Below, piece by piece: positions 36,753 to 46,117 of a DNA stretch of 64,000 bases. Numbering within the stretch: the stretch's first letter is position 1; each line of letters starts with the position of its first letter. The position numbers and the translations under genes are program-made. The notes under the pieces were generated by a model that made no database searches, had not been told where the DNA came from, and saw nothing but the letters and a program-made list of their open reading frames with translations. This DNA is from Endozoicomonas montiporae CL-33 (GTDB lineage: Bacteria > Pseudomonadota > Gammaproteobacteria > Pseudomonadales > Endozoicomonadaceae): NCBI RefSeq assembly GCF_001583435.1, contig NZ_CP013251.1, forward strand, positions 4,973,215-5,037,214. The letters run 5' to 3'.

Positions 36753-39251
36753 TCATCCTGATAATTTGTTATTTGATGCGTTCACCTGATTATGAACGTC
36801 TGAATAACGACAAACAACCTGCCCAAGGTTAATAAAGTCATCTTCAGACTCTTCAATATCCAGTTCTACCAGACACTGTTTACCACCTTTGACAAAGATC
36901 AAACTATCACTGTCGTTTGTCACTTCAGCCTGAAACATTCCAAACTCATCACTGACTGCCAGCCCCAGGCCACCTTGCACGCTCGCGTTAGCTAACCAAT
37001 CGCCATCAATTGTTCTAACTCTGCCGTACAATACCCTGACACTGTTAACCGTGTACTCAAGGTCTATCACATTACCCGGGTACAGGGTCACTTCGTATTC
37101 TTTTTCATCAAAAGAGAAAATGCTATTGCCCGCAGGCCTGATACCAACCTTATAAGTTCTGAACGGACTGAGATGAACAATGGATGGCTTGCCACCCAGT
37201 GCATAACCCCGTCGTTGGTTATCGATGTAAACATCAAACTGATCGCCGAGAGAAGCCCCGTCCACGGTAACGACAACGGCAGAACGCGACTGAGATTCGC
37301 CGCCAAAGGCAAATACATTACTGTTTGCCATAAAGCTGGTGCTCAGACTGGCAGAATACGCAGTGCTGGTCGTCGTATCCGTTTCGGCATGGTTGAGGTT
37401 CAGGTTGGCAGTGCCCCAGGTCGAGGCGTATCGGCTGGATAGTCCCGCAGAAACCCTTCCAGGGGCTTTCTCAGCCCGAATAGTACTGCGAAAATTACCC
37501 GCAAAAGTGTCCTTATCGTTATAGGTGGCCGAGACCTGAAGTCTTTCAGACTGGTCAGTATCACCGTTAATATCTTTATCATAGCGAGCTTGCGGGTTTG
37601 CCCGGTAAGTCCAGCTACCTTTTGAACGACTCAAGTCAAATGAAATCAAACCGCTGACCTGGCCTTCATCCGTCCAGGAAGTATCAAACCGCATTGAAAC
37701 AGAATAAAGACCATCACGATACAGCGTTCTACTGTATCCGACACTTTGCCTTGTCTGTCTGTTGCTCTGACTGCCATCAAGAGACTTGCTCTCACTTTCA
37801 CTGTAACGATAACTGCCATTGCCACCCAAAATCGGGTAGTTCAACGACACACTACTTTGACGAAACTCATTACCTAAAAGATCAAACCCGGTTGAAGGCT
37901 TAACCTCATCTCTCCACAGTTGCAAATAACTGCCACTGATATTGAAAAGCCCGTAACGATAGCGCGCATCCAGCTTGCCACCAAAGTCGCCATCACTTGA
38001 TGCCATAAAAGAAGGAGCTAACTCATAATTACGCCCAATTTTAAAGAATGATGCCTCTCCAAGGCTTTGCCCCTCGGTACCTGCCAAAGCAAACGACCCT
38101 GACAATGTATCAGCAAGACGCATGTTAATGCCGCCGCGAACCAATACATCATCGGTCAGTTCAGGCAGTATTTTCTCAGCGGAAGATTGCGATAAACGAC
38201 CACCTTCAACAAAATACTCTTTCTCTCCTATCGGAGCGAGCCTTGTTTGTTTGGCAAAGAAGCGCGTTTCAGTTCGAACCAGGTTGCCTGAATCATCCAG
38301 TAAGCGAATGGTTAAATCGTAGGCACCACTGGGAAAGTTCGTGGTATCCAGCTGCTGGTTGCCTGCCTCGATAAGACCACTGCTAACCAGCCTTTCCTCA
38401 TAGATCACCTCATAGCGACCCTGCACAGGCATGAAAACTTCTAATGGCGTGCCTTGGGTAAACGATCGGTCTGTACGGGTGTTAAATGAACTGGCCAGCC
38501 GGGCTCCCCAGAGCCTGCGACTGGCACTGAAATTAAGACCGAAACCGGTCGTATTCACCAGTCCTGCCTGCCACAAACGGCCTTCATAATCCCGCTCAAA
38601 CAACAGGGTGTTAACGCTGACATCCTGATCTCTTGAAAAATCCCAGTTTGCCTGAAGACTGTTTTCCTCAAACGACATAAAACTACTGCCAAACACGGTG
38701 TAGTTGTCCTGTGAGTTACCATCGTTTAAGTTGCCGGAGATATTAGCCGACAGGTTTTGGATAACAGCAGCACCCGCTTCAGAGCCCGGGAGAAAACGGC
38801 TTTTATCCAGTGCCTGAACCGTCAGCAGGCTGGGGTGTATAAACAGGTCGGCTTTAAAGTTATCCGCATCAAAAATAACCTCTGCCACCTCCGGCTCGAT
38901 AATACCGCAACCCTGCTCCTGCCTGCCGTAGCAGACGGCCTCGGTATGGCTGTCCAGCTCACCTTCCAGGGCCTGAATCACCGGAAACGCGTCCAGAACG
39001 GCAGGGATTTGCCGAACCAGTTTTTCGGGGTCTTCAAATTCAATAGACTTGGTTGTGAAGACTGCGGACATGGTGGTGACAAAGCGACCGCCGAAGTAGA
39101 CGTCGACCATGCTTTGCTGGGGGGCGAGAAGGTCTTCGAAGCCTGCGGGGACGGAAGTTTGGGAAAGGATCAGAGGCTTCTGAGCCACAGCGATGTTAGC
39201 AAAAGCCGCTATCAAGGTAAAAAACTGAAAAGCTTTATTCTTTTTATTCAT
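36753..39251 (-). CDS. Outer-membrane pilus usher, alpha-clade (TcfC/EcpC-like)
   Basis: This 832-aa outer-membrane usher has a signal peptide (about 1-24). The N-terminal subunit-binding region (VDVYFGGRFVTTMSAVF) is followed by a long beta-barrel region and C-terminal domains. The end of the protein (LYPGNVIDLEYTV, YGRVRTIDGDWLANASVQGG, KQCLVELDI, GQVVCRY) follows the pattern of the class-5/alpha ushers such as CooC, TcfC and EcpC, as remembered. It lies between the 335-aa subunit gene upstream and the chaperone gene downstream on the same strand. It would form the secretion pore and assembly platform for the pilus. Confidence 0.9.
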   Translation of the reverse strand: MNKKNKAFQFFTLIAAFANIAVAQKPLILSQTSVPAGFEDLLAPQQSMVDVYFGGRFVTTMSAVFTTKSIEFEDPEKLVRQIPAVLDAFPVIQALEGELDSHTEAVCYGRQEQGCGIIEPEVAEVIFDADNFKADLFIHPSLLTVQALDKSRFLPGSEAGAAVIQNLSANISGNLNDGNSQDNYTVFGSSFMSFEENSLQANWDFSRDQDVSVNTLLFERDYEGRLWQAGLVNTTGFGLNFSASRRLWGARLASSFNTRTDRSFTQGTPLEVFMPVQGRYEVIYEERLVSSGLIEAGNQQLDTTNFPSGAYDLTIRLLDDSGNLVRTETRFFAKQTRLAPIGEKEYFVEGGRLSQSSAEKILPELTDDVLVRGGINMRLADTLSGSFALAGTEGQSLGEASFFKIGRNYELAPSFMASSDGDFGGKLDARYRYGLFNISGSYLQLWRDEVKPSTGFDLLGNEFRQSSVSLNYPILGGNGSYRYSESESKSLDGSQSNRQTRQSVGYSRTLYRDGLYSVSMRFDTSWTDEGQVSGLISFDLSRSKGSWTYRANPQARYDKDINGDTDQSERLQVSATYNDKDTFAGNFRSTIRAEKAPGRVSAGLSSRYASTWGTANLNLNHAETDTTTSTAYSASLSTSFMANSNVFAFGGESQSRSAVVVTVDGASLGDQFDVYIDNQRRGYALGGKPSIVHLSPFRTYKVGIRPAGNSIFSFDEKEYEVTLYPGNVIDLEYTVNSVRVLYGRVRTIDGDWLANASVQGGLGLAVSDEFGMFQAEVTNDSDSLIFVKGGKQCLVELDIEESEDDFINLGQVVCRYSDVHNQVNASNNKLSG

Positions 39252-39293
39252 GGCTCACCTGCCCAGTTTACTCTGCTTCCTTTGCGCAGGTTT

Positions 39294-40301
39294 TTAATCC
39301 GGTTCAATCGTTAATATCAGCGTGTCCATATAGCTGTCTGCCGGTTTGACACTAAGGGCGCTGATTTCTGGTAACTCTATTTTTAGTTGCATGTTTTCAC
39401 CAGTGGTACAGTTCTCACTGGATTCGCCAACCAATCCAGCCCTGGTTTCACCATAATCAATGGAGACAGGGTTCTGCCCAACATTGGCGACAGAAACAGT
39501 GTAAGGAATCGTACTGCCAGTGCTGGTACCTTTGAGAGCAAAAAATGAACGAGTACTTTCAGTCGTAGGAGTTATCTTAAAGTTGCCACCACCCTGTACA
39601 TGGGCGCAAAATGTCTTGGTTTCACTTCTGCTAAAATCATCTGCCAGAAAGGTTCCGAAAGGGAAATTATCCAGACCACTGATTTTTACTTTGGTACTTA
39701 TATCAATGGTTATCCCGATGTAGAAAGTCTTGTAGTTCTCATTACTAACACGGCCATGTATGGGAAGCCAGAAAAAATGTTCTCCAGCCTCCAAATTATT
39801 AAAGTAATTATCAATAAAGGTTAGTTTTAATTCTACTGTGTAGTATATATCAGAAGATCCCTCATCATCCCCACCGGAAATTTTTCCACTGTCACCTTCT
39901 GACCATGAATCTGTTTGCGTGGGAGATATCATTTCTATATTGTATGAATCTTCAGAAATATCCTGAGGAAAAAGAAAGCTATAACGCAATAGTCCACGTT
40001 TTAAATCCCACTTTTCGCTATCACTTTCATCGTAAGCACGAAACTTGAATCTTATAGTTATAGGATCACTGCCTTTCTCTATCTCTCCTACTTCCAAAAA
40101 ATCATATTTAAGCGAAATGTTGCTACTACACACATCGCCATCAAGATCAGTAAAACAAAATACTTCATCATCATCGTCATCGTCAGCATACCCAAATGAA
40201 GAAAAAACAACCAAACCACACAACAGCAGGTTCAGGAAAACAGTTAATACTTTTTTTCCTGCACCTTTGCTAAATAATTGAACAGTTTGGAAGGACATCA
40301 T
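39294..40301 (-). CDS. Pilus subunit or tip protein, paralogue of the 331-aa gene
   Basis: This 335-aa secreted protein has a signal sequence (about 15-40, ending FGYA) followed by a run of six Asp and EVFCFTDLDGDVC. The body and C-terminus match the 331-aa protein at the other end of the operon (IEMISPTQTDSW, KISGLDNFPFGTFLADDFSR, FCAHVQGGGNF, NMQLKIELPEI, ADSYMDTLILTIEP). Two large related subunits flank the usher-chaperone pair, suggesting gene duplication. It starts 192 bp after the pilin gene stop, across the strong palindrome at 40403-40489. Confidence 0.8.
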   Translation of the reverse strand: MMSFQTVQLFSKGAGKKVLTVFLNLLLCGLVVFSSFGYADDDDDDEVFCFTDLDGDVCSSNISLKYDFLEVGEIEKGSDPITIRFKFRAYDESDSEKWDLKRGLLRYSFLFPQDISEDSYNIEMISPTQTDSWSEGDSGKISGGDDEGSSDIYYTVELKLTFIDNYFNNLEAGEHFFWLPIHGRVSNENYKTFYIGITIDISTKVKISGLDNFPFGTFLADDFSRSETKTFCAHVQGGGNFKITPTTESTRSFFALKGTSTGSTIPYTVSVANVGQNPVSIDYGETRAGLVGESSENCTTGENMQLKIELPEISALSVKPADSYMDTLILTIEPD

Positions 40302-40402
40302 ACTTATAATCCTGACTTAGCCTTTCCGGCTTTTTTATTATCCTGAGACTAAATCGAGTAGTGTACATCGGAGATGCTAAACTCTTTTATTTTGACGTTT
40401 TT

Positions 40403-40489
40403 GTAGGTTGGGACGAGCGAAGCGATTCCCAACACGGGTACACGACGTTGCTCACCGTGTTGGGAATCGCTTCGCTCGTCCCAACCTAC
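40403..40489. repeat. Perfect 35-bp inverted repeat (REP-like)
   Basis: The arms at 40403-40437 and 40455-40489 (starting GTAGGTTGGGACGAGCGAAG) are exact complements around a 17-base loop. They begin four bases after the pilin stop, reading on the minus strand. Sequences of the GTAGGTTGGG...CCCAAC type are widespread extragenic palindromes in proteobacteria. On the transcript this gives a very stable stem between the pilin gene and the rest of the operon. Confidence 0.9.
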
Positions 40490-40492
40490 TTG

Positions 40493-41119
40493 CTATTTAG
40501 CTTCAGCAAGCAGCGTTAAAGTTCCTTTGTAATTATCCGCAGGTGCTCTCGATGCCTGAGCCTGATCAACAACAATATAGAGAGAGGCATTCTCAGGAGT
40601 TCCATCCTGACTAGCTGCAACACAGTTAAAGCTTTCATCTAAACCTAAGGCCGTTAAGTCAAATGTGTGATCACTTTCACCAGATGTTGCCTGATCACCA
40701 TTACTATCATTGACATTCAATCCGCCACTATAATACACATCGTATGCTATTGTTGATGTGTTGTTTTGATCACCACCAGCTAAAACAAAGCCGTTTGTAG
40801 CATCTCCTTCTATCTTCAAATCAATTGAAAAATCATTTCCTGCACCAACTCCAGTTCCATAAATGCAAAAATTTGACCCATCCTGCAAATTATTATCTGG
40901 TCCAAATGTACCTAAATTTATATTATCCAGGTTTTGAATCAGCACAGAACCACCATCGCTACCCTTACGAAAGTCTGGTACTTTCATGTCGATAGTTAGA
41001 GTTCCTGTTGAAGTTTCACCTAAACCAGTACTTGTACCGTCATTACCATCTGCTGCCCAAGCTCCGTTAGCCAATATAAAACCTGTAACAAATGCCAATG
41101 TCGTTTTTCTAGCGATCAT
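40493..41119 (-). CDS. Probable major pilin
   Basis: This 208-aa secreted protein has a signal peptide (about 1-22, ending AWA). The mature part is acidic, Gly/Asn/Asp-rich and beta-like, with two cysteines (NFCIYGTG, FNCVAAS) that probably form a disulphide. The C-terminal ADNYKGTLTLLAEAK matches the end of the other three subunits. Its small size, its place near the operon start and the stable hairpin directly after it suggest the abundant shaft subunit. Database similarity was not available. Confidence 0.8.
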   Translation of the reverse strand: MIARKTTLAFVTGFILANGAWAADGNDGTSTGLGETSTGTLTIDMKVPDFRKGSDGGSVLIQNLDNINLGTFGPDNNLQDGSNFCIYGTGVGAGNDFSIDLKIEGDATNGFVLAGGDQNNTSTIAYDVYYSGGLNVNDSNGDQATSGESDHTFDLTALGLDESFNCVAASQDGTPENASLYIVVDQAQASRAPADNYKGTLTLLAEAK

Positions 41120-41178
41120 AATTTGTTCTCCTTATTGATCCACTTTTTCTTATTATCTGGGAATCCAGTAATACCCAT

Positions 41179-41736
41179 TCACTGCACAGAAACCGTCACC
41201 GTCAACGTGTCCGAATAACTGTCTTCCGGTTGATTTTCAAGGTTCTGTAACGGAACCCTGACGTTTATCGACGTATTATTATCTTCACAGTCCGAGTTAA
41301 CTGGTTGACTCGGCAACCTTAGCTGCTGCTGTGGAACATCTTCCAGAGAGGTCAGGTTCAACTCGGTACCGGAGCCACCGGTCTGGTCATACCAGACCAC
41401 TTCGTAGGGAATTCTGGCGGCAGAACTGGTTCCCAGCAATCCAAAGGAACTGTCGCCTGTACTGTTCGCGCTGTTAACCGTTAAGGAAAATTCTTCGGTG
41501 TTGTACCAGATGCAAAAGTCATTAAGCGACTGCGGCACAGTAACATAGTCAAATTCGCCCAGAGAAAATTCCTGAAGCTGGTTGACCCTGGCAAGGGCGG
41601 GTATAGAGAGCGTGATATCGGCCTCTGCACAGGATTCAATGTCCAGAACACCATCTCCGCCATTGGGTATGCACACAGCAGCCGAATAAGCGGACTGCAA
41701 TGCAAGCAGTATGAATATCAGATACCTGTAAATCAT
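41179..41736 (-). CDS. Minor pilus subunit, first gene of the pilus operon
   Basis: This 185-aa secreted protein has a signal peptide (about 1-21). It carries the operon's subunit pattern: LQEFSLGEFDYV, then DFCIWYNTEEFSLTV, and EDSYSDTLTVTVSV at the C-terminus. Cysteines near the start (CIPNGGDGVLDIESC) and mid-protein (CIWY, NSDCEDN) could form disulphides. It lies 59 bp upstream of the major pilin gene. It is probably a minor or initiating subunit. Confidence 0.75.
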   Translation of the reverse strand: MIYRYLIFILLALQSAYSAAVCIPNGGDGVLDIESCAEADITLSIPALARVNQLQEFSLGEFDYVTVPQSLNDFCIWYNTEEFSLTVNSANSTGDSSFGLLGTSSAARIPYEVVWYDQTGGSGTELNLTSLEDVPQQQLRLPSQPVNSDCEDNNTSINVRVPLQNLENQPEDSYSDTLTVTVSVQ

Positions 41737-42129
41737 ATCCTTCGACCTTCAGGTTATATTTTATATCGTACGACTATGCCTTCTTATTTGCGTACAAAAT
41801 TATTGTGCCGCTTTTTTTGATTTACGTCTATATTTGCGCAGGAATTTATTATTTTTGTAATACTCCGAGTCAGTTTTAGAGTTCTCAACCATGTCAATAT
41901 CATTAAAGTGATGAGAAACGTCTCTCATGTTAAGAATTAACAGCGAATTTTCCAATGGCAATCTATGCAAAGATTGACAATCCTGGGAACTAAAAGGTCT
42001 TTTTTGAGTCAATAATTTTACGGTTTAAATGTTATTTTACTGATCTACGCTTAGATATGCAGCTTCATAAAAGATATGCAGTAGGTGTGAAGCAGATGCT
42101 CAAGTACACGATTTTATGAGGCTTTAGAG
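41737..42129. other. Intergenic region upstream of the pilus operon
   Basis: This AT-rich 393-bp stretch lies between the minus-strand pilus operon and the plus-strand small membrane protein, so it must hold both promoters. An open frame on the minus strand (41800-42012) starts with TTG, lacks a ribosome site and is not called. No clear repeat or operator was seen. Confidence 0.5.
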
Positions 42130-42309
42130 ATGGACTTATCACCTTACGACCAGTGCCGTTGCGACCAAAAGCTGTGCCGCATAGGTCGTTCCTGCAACAT
42201 AATCACCCTCGCTTTAACCCTTATTCTTATTTCAGGCTTTGCCGTTGCCAATATCTCGCCGGTTCAGTGCAATGTCTTTAGTCAGGAACAGCTAAGCGAC
42301 AAGAAATAA
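42130..42309 (+). CDS. Small cysteine-rich membrane protein, 59 aa
   Basis: An ATG with GAGG eight bases upstream opens a 59-codon frame. The N-terminus is cytoplasm-like and cysteine-rich (QCRCDQKLCRIGRSC, four Cys in 14 residues). One hydrophobic helix (NIITLALTLILISGFAVA, about 23-40) follows, then a short tail with one more Cys. The Cys cluster could bind a metal. No family was recognised. It was identified by reading the sequence directly and is supported by the ribosome site and the membrane helix. Confidence 0.5.
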   Translation: MDLSPYDQCRCDQKLCRIGRSCNIITLALTLILISGFAVANISPVQCNVFSQEQLSDKK

Positions 42310-42471
42310 GCACCTTAACTTTCATATTCCAACAAGACACTTATGGGTTTCAGTCACTTGGGGAGAGGTACACAATATATCACCACTTCCCCAAACTACT
42401 GTCTTTGTCGAAGTAACAACCTCATTTCTATGGGGCTATAGAGACCTCTACAGATAGTCGACCAAAGGATA

Positions 42472-42492
42472 ATCATTTAAATGATATATAAT
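42472..42492 (+). promoter_or_regulatory. Predicted brnTA promoter with palindromic operator
   Basis: A perfect 14-bp palindrome (ATCATTTAAATGAT, 42472-42485) is followed at once by a TATAAT -10 box (42487-42492). A second small inverted repeat, GATAC/GTATC, flanks the expected start at 42493-42512. BrnA-type antitoxins bind palindromes at their own promoter, so this is a likely autoregulatory operator. Confidence 0.55.
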
Positions 42493-42529
42493 AGATACCA
42501 TTAAGGTGTATCATAGGTGTCAGAATCAA

Positions 42530-42787
42530 GTGTTTGAATACGATCCAAACAAAAGCATGACTAATTTTGACAAACATGGAATAGACTTCGATGAAGCCCA
42601 AAGCTTATGGGAGGATGAATCTAAAATTGTCTTTCCAGCAAGTGTCACGGGAGAGCAACGATTCCTGATGGTCGCAAAGCATAAGTGTAAGCACTGGACA
42701 GCTGTATACACCCTACGAGGTGATAATATAAGAATTATTTCTGTACGCCGCTCCAGAGCAAAGGAGATTTCTTGCTATGAAAACTGA
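42530..42787 (+). CDS. brnT: BrnT-family ribonuclease toxin
   Basis: The product matches the BrnT pattern: FEYDPNKSMTNFDKHGIDF, then EAQSLWEDE, a central RFLMVAKHKCKHWTAVYT strand pair, and IRIISVRRSRAKE at the C-terminus. BrnT is a RelE-like mRNA endonuclease neutralised by BrnA. The GTG at 42530 places FEYDP next to the start as in other members; an in-frame GTG at 42506 would add eight residues. It overlaps brnA by 11 bases, giving the usual toxin-first order for this family. Confidence 0.9.
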   Translation: MFEYDPNKSMTNFDKHGIDFDEAQSLWEDESKIVFPASVTGEQRFLMVAKHKCKHWTAVYTLRGDNIRIISVRRSRAKEISCYEN

Positions 42788-43007
42788 AGACTTCGATAAA
42801 GCCTTTGATGAAGGCAATGACATAATTGACGATGTTGTTCAATGGGACAAAGGGCACCGACCTGATCTGGATACAAAAAGAGTTAATATTGACTTCCCAA
42901 TCTGGATGATTAACGCACTTGATAAAGAGGCAGCCAGACTCGGAGTTGCAAGACAAGCCATTGTAAAAACATGGATGGCTGAAAAGCTCGATCAAACTCG
43001 TCGATGA
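42777..43007 (+). CDS. brnA: BrnA-family antitoxin (ribbon-helix-helix)
   Basis: This 76-aa protein has an acidic N-terminal half that would wrap the toxin. The C-terminal ribbon-helix-helix DNA-binding segment (KRVNIDFPIWMINALDKEAA, then RLGVARQAIVKTWMAEKL) fits BrnA. It begins inside the end of brnT. Binding to the palindrome at 42472-42485 is the expected regulation. Confidence 0.9.
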   Translation: MKTEDFDKAFDEGNDIIDDVVQWDKGHRPDLDTKRVNIDFPIWMINALDKEAARLGVARQAIVKTWMAEKLDQTRR

Positions 43008-43103
43008 GATACAGTGTGAAAATATCGCCAACACATTTACTTTTATAATTACTGTTACTCTTAGCGATCTCTATCAAAAAATTTCATGTCAATCTGAAAA
43101 CAG

Positions 43104-43129
43104 AAAAGCCGGGACAATGCCCGGCTTTT
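43104..43129 (-). terminator. Terminator of the alpha ribosomal operon
   Basis: A 10-bp stem (AAAAGCCGGG/CCCGGCTTTT, loop ACAATG) lies 20 bp after the rplQ stop. It has A and T flanks on both sides, so it could work in both directions and also end brnTA transcription. Confidence 0.85.
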
Positions 43130-43148
43130 CTACAACTGTCGATTAAAA

Positions 43149-43538
43149 TTAATCTTCAGCTTCTACCGCTTCAGCAGGTACTGGACGATCCAGCAGCTCA
43201 ACGATAGCCATAGGAGCGTTGTCGCCCTTACGGAAACCGCACTTCAGAATGCGGATGTAGCCACCTGGACGCTCTTTGAAGCGTGGACCCAGTTCAGAGA
43301 ACAGCTTGCCAACAGTAGCCTTATTGCGGAGACGATCAAACGCCAGGCGACGGTTAGCCACGCTGTCTTCTTTAGACAGGGTGATCAGGGGCTCAGCAAC
43401 ACGACGCAGCTCTTTAGCTTTTGGCAGTGTTGTCTTGATTACTTCATGCTCAACCAGAGAACTGGTCATGTTACGGAACATAGCCTTACGATGAGAGCTG
43501 TTCCGGTTGAGCTTGCGGCCACTCTTACGATGACGCAT
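43149..43538 (-). CDS. rplQ: 50S ribosomal protein L17
   Basis: The 129-aa product opens with [20 protein letters not shown], the invariant L17 start. It is the last gene of the alpha operon, 110 bp after rpoA and just before the operon terminator. Confidence 0.98.
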   Translation of the reverse strand: MRHRKSGRKLNRNSSHRKAMFRNMTSSLVEHEVIKTTLPKAKELRRVAEPLITLSKEDSVANRRLAFDRLRNKATVGKLFSELGPRFKERPGGYIRILKCGFRKGDNAPMAIVELLDRPVPAEAVEAED

Positions 43539-43648
43539 GGCACAAACTTCCTCGTTCTGCCATCAGCCCCGCCTTTATCTTTCACCGTATGCTCTTTCTT
43601 TAAGAACTAGCATACAACGGACAAAGGCGTCAGGACTGCATGGCTGTT

Positions 43649-44650
43649 TTAAGCAGAAATCTTGTCGTCGTTTTTCAAACTAGCCGGTGGCCAGTTATCC
43701 AGACGCATACCCAGGCTCAGACCACGGGAAGCAAGAACGTCTTTGATCTCAGTCAGAGACTTCTTACCCAGGTTCGGGGTCTTCAGCAGTTCGACTTCAG
43801 TACGCTGAATCAGGTCACCAATGTAGTAGATGTTTTCTGCTTTCAGGCAGTTTGCACTACGTACAGTCAGTTCCAGATCATCAACCGGGCGCAGCAGGAT
43901 AGGATCTACATCATCCTCTTCCTTCACTGGCTCAGGCTCGGCTTCACCTTCCAGATCCACGAATACCGCCAATTGCTGCTGCAGAATAGTAGCAGCTCGA
44001 CGAATCGCTTCATCCGGATCCAGTGTGCCGTCTGTTTCCAGGTCGATTACCAGCTTGTCGAGGTCAGTACGCTGTTCAACACGGGCACTTTCAACGACAT
44101 AGGATACGCGGTATACAGGGCTGTAGGTGGCATCCAGCTGAAGGCGGCCAATAGCGCGGGTTTCTTCTTCGTCATGACGGCGGCTTTCACCGGACTCATA
44201 ACCACGACCACGAGCTACCTTCAGTTTCATATTCAGGTCACCTTTATCGTTCATATGAGCGATAACGTGATCAGGATTCACGATTTCAACATCGTGATCC
44301 AACTGAATATCGGCGGCGGTCACAACACCTGCGCCCTTTTTGTTCAGGGTCAGGGTTGCTTCATCACGGCCATTCATACGAATAGCCAGACCTTTCAGGT
44401 TTAGCAGGATTTCAATTACGTCCTCCTGCACACCTTCAATCGCGCTGTATTCGTGCTGAACACCGTCGATCTCTACTTCCGTTACGGCACAGCCGGGCAT
44501 GGAAGAGAGAAGAATGCGACGCAGCGCGTTACCCAGAGTATGACCGAAGCCCCGCTCCAGCGGCTCAAGGGTAACCTTGGCGCGTGTCAGGCTGATTTCC
44601 TCAACGTCAATGTGTCGAGGAGTTAGAAATTCAGTAACCGAATTCTGCAT
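43649..44650 (-). CDS. rpoA: RNA polymerase alpha subunit
   Basis: The 333-aa alpha subunit initiates RNA polymerase assembly. The N-terminal dimerisation domain (about 1-235) includes [21 protein letters not shown] linker precedes the C-terminal domain (about 250-320) with [18 protein letters not shown], which carries the UP-element-binding Arg. It is located between rpsD and rplQ as in other gammaproteobacteria. Confidence 0.98.
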   Translation of the reverse strand: MQNSVTEFLTPRHIDVEEISLTRAKVTLEPLERGFGHTLGNALRRILLSSMPGCAVTEVEIDGVQHEYSAIEGVQEDVIEILLNLKGLAIRMNGRDEATLTLNKKGAGVVTAADIQLDHDVEIVNPDHVIAHMNDKGDLNMKLKVARGRGYESGESRRHDEEETRAIGRLQLDATYSPVYRVSYVVESARVEQRTDLDKLVIDLETDGTLDPDEAIRRAATILQQQLAVFVDLEGEAEPEPVKEEDDVDPILLRPVDDLELTVRSANCLKAENIYYIGDLIQRTEVELLKTPNLGKKSLTEIKDVLASRGLSLGMRLDNWPPASLKNDDKISA

Positions 44651-44681
44651 GGATGTTACACCCCACCTAACTGTCTATCCC

Positions 44682-45302
44682 TTACTTGGAGTACAGCTCG
44701 ACGATCAAGTTCTCGTTGATGTCCGCTGCGAGATCACTCCGCTCGGGCAGCACCTTGAAGGTACCTTCCTTCTTCTTGGCGTCCACTTCAACCCAGGTAG
44801 AGAACCCGCGCTGAGCTGCCAATTCGAGTGCTGCATTAATACGCAGCTGGTTCTGGGCCTTTTCGCGAATAGCGATAACGTCGCCTGGAACAACCTTGTA
44901 AGAAGGAATGTTCACAGTCTTGCCGTTAACCAGAATCGCTTTGTGGCTTACCAGCTGACGTGCTTCAGCACGGGTGGAACCAAATCCCATGCGGTAAACT
45001 ACATTATCAAGGCGAGACTCCAGAAGTTGCAACAGGTTTGAACCAGTAGCACCCTTCAGACGGTCTGCATCTTTGTAGTAGTTACGGAACTGCTTTTCCA
45101 GAACGCCGTAGATTCGACGAACTTTCTGCTTTTCACGCAGCTGTACACCGTAGTCGGACAGACGACCACGACGCTGGCCGTGCTGGCCAGGAGCAATTTC
45201 TGCTTTGCACTTTGACTCGAGTGCACGAACACCGCTCTTCAGGAAGAGGTCGGTGCCTTCGCGACGAGACAGTTTGCACTTTGGACCAATATATCTAGCC
45301 AT
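44682..45302 (-). CDS. rpsD: 30S ribosomal protein S4
   Basis: The 206-aa protein starts [20 protein letters not shown] and contains the S4 RNA-binding domain ([20 protein letters not shown]). S4 is a primary 16S rRNA binder and, in E. coli, the translational repressor of the alpha operon through the leader before rpsM. Confidence 0.98.
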   Translation of the reverse strand: MARYIGPKCKLSRREGTDLFLKSGVRALESKCKAEIAPGQHGQRRGRLSDYGVQLREKQKVRRIYGVLEKQFRNYYKDADRLKGATGSNLLQLLESRLDNVVYRMGFGSTRAEARQLVSHKAILVNGKTVNIPSYKVVPGDVIAIREKAQNQLRINAALELAAQRGFSTWVEVDAKKKEGTFKVLPERSDLAADINENLIVELYSK

Positions 45303-45318
45303 TTATATCGTCTCCTGC

Positions 45319-45708
45319 TTATACTCGACGCTTCTTAGGCGGGCGGCAACCGTTATGTGGGATCGGGGTAACATCGGTGATGTTAGTGATCTTGTAGCCA
45401 CAAGCGTTCAGAGCGCGTACAGCGGATTCGCGGCCAGGACCAGGTCCTTTCACGCATACATCCAGATTCTTCAGACCGTATTCAGCGGCCGCGCGACCAG
45501 CACGTTCAGCAGCAACCTGTGCAGCGAACGGCGTGCTCTTACGGGAACCACGGAAGCCAGAGCCACCGGAAGTTGCCCATGCCAGCGCGTTACCCTGGCG
45601 GTCGGTAATTGTCACGATAGTGTTGTTAAAAGAGGCGTGAATATGGGCGATGCCATCTACAACCGTCTTTTTAACTTTTTTACGTGAGCGAGTACCTGGC
45701 TTTGCCAT
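45319..45708 (-). CDS. rpsK: 30S ribosomal protein S11
   Basis: The 129-aa protein has the S11 signatures [20 protein letters not shown] and [19 protein letters not shown] with a basic C-terminus. It lies between rpsM and rpsD in the alpha operon. Confidence 0.98.
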   Translation of the reverse strand: MAKPGTRSRKKVKKTVVDGIAHIHASFNNTIVTITDRQGNALAWATSGGSGFRGSRKSTPFAAQVAAERAGRAAAEYGLKNLDVCVKGPGPGRESAVRALNACGYKITNITDVTPIPHNGCRPPKKRRV

Positions 45709-45760
45709 ATCAGAATAAATCCTGTGTCATAAGAACGGACTTAACCAGTTCTAGAAATAC

Positions 45761-46117
45761 TTACTTACGAATTGGCTTGCGCGGGCCCTTACGGGTGCGA
45801 GCATTCGTCTTGGAGCGCTGACCACGAACTGGCAGACTGCGACGGTGGCGGATACCACGGTAGCAACCCAGATCCATCAGGCGCTTAATGTTCATGCTGA
45901 TTTCACGACGCAGGTCACCTTCGGTGTCCAGCTTGGCAACTTCACCACGCAGGGCTTCCAGTTGCTCTTCGCTCAGGTCAGCGATCTTGGCATCTGGCTT
46001 AACGCCAGTAGCTTCACACAGCTGTGCAGCTGTTGGCTTACCAATGCCGAATATGTAGGTCAACGAGATAACAGCATGTTTGTTATCCGGGATGTTGACG
46101 CCAGCAATACGGGCCAT
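45761..46117 (-). CDS. rpsM: 30S ribosomal protein S13
   Basis: The 118-aa protein starts [20 protein letters not shown] and ends in the basic tail [20 protein letters not shown]. It is the first gene of the alpha operon and is preceded by a 393-bp leader region. The usual GIG(K/R)T segment reads GIGKPTA here. Confidence 0.98.
   Translation of the reverse strand: MARIAGVNIPDNKHAVISLTYIFGIGKPTAAQLCEATGVKPDAKIADLSEEQLEALRGEVAKLDTEGDLRREISMNIKRLMDLGCYRGIRHRRSLPVRGQRSKTNARTRKGPRKPIRK

Noticed and set aside
41800..42012. 70-codon minus-strand frame upstream of the pilus operon
   Set aside because: TTG start, no Shine-Dalgarno sequence, no recognisable pattern; an internal ATG also lacks a ribosome site. 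It cannot be excluded but is not supported.
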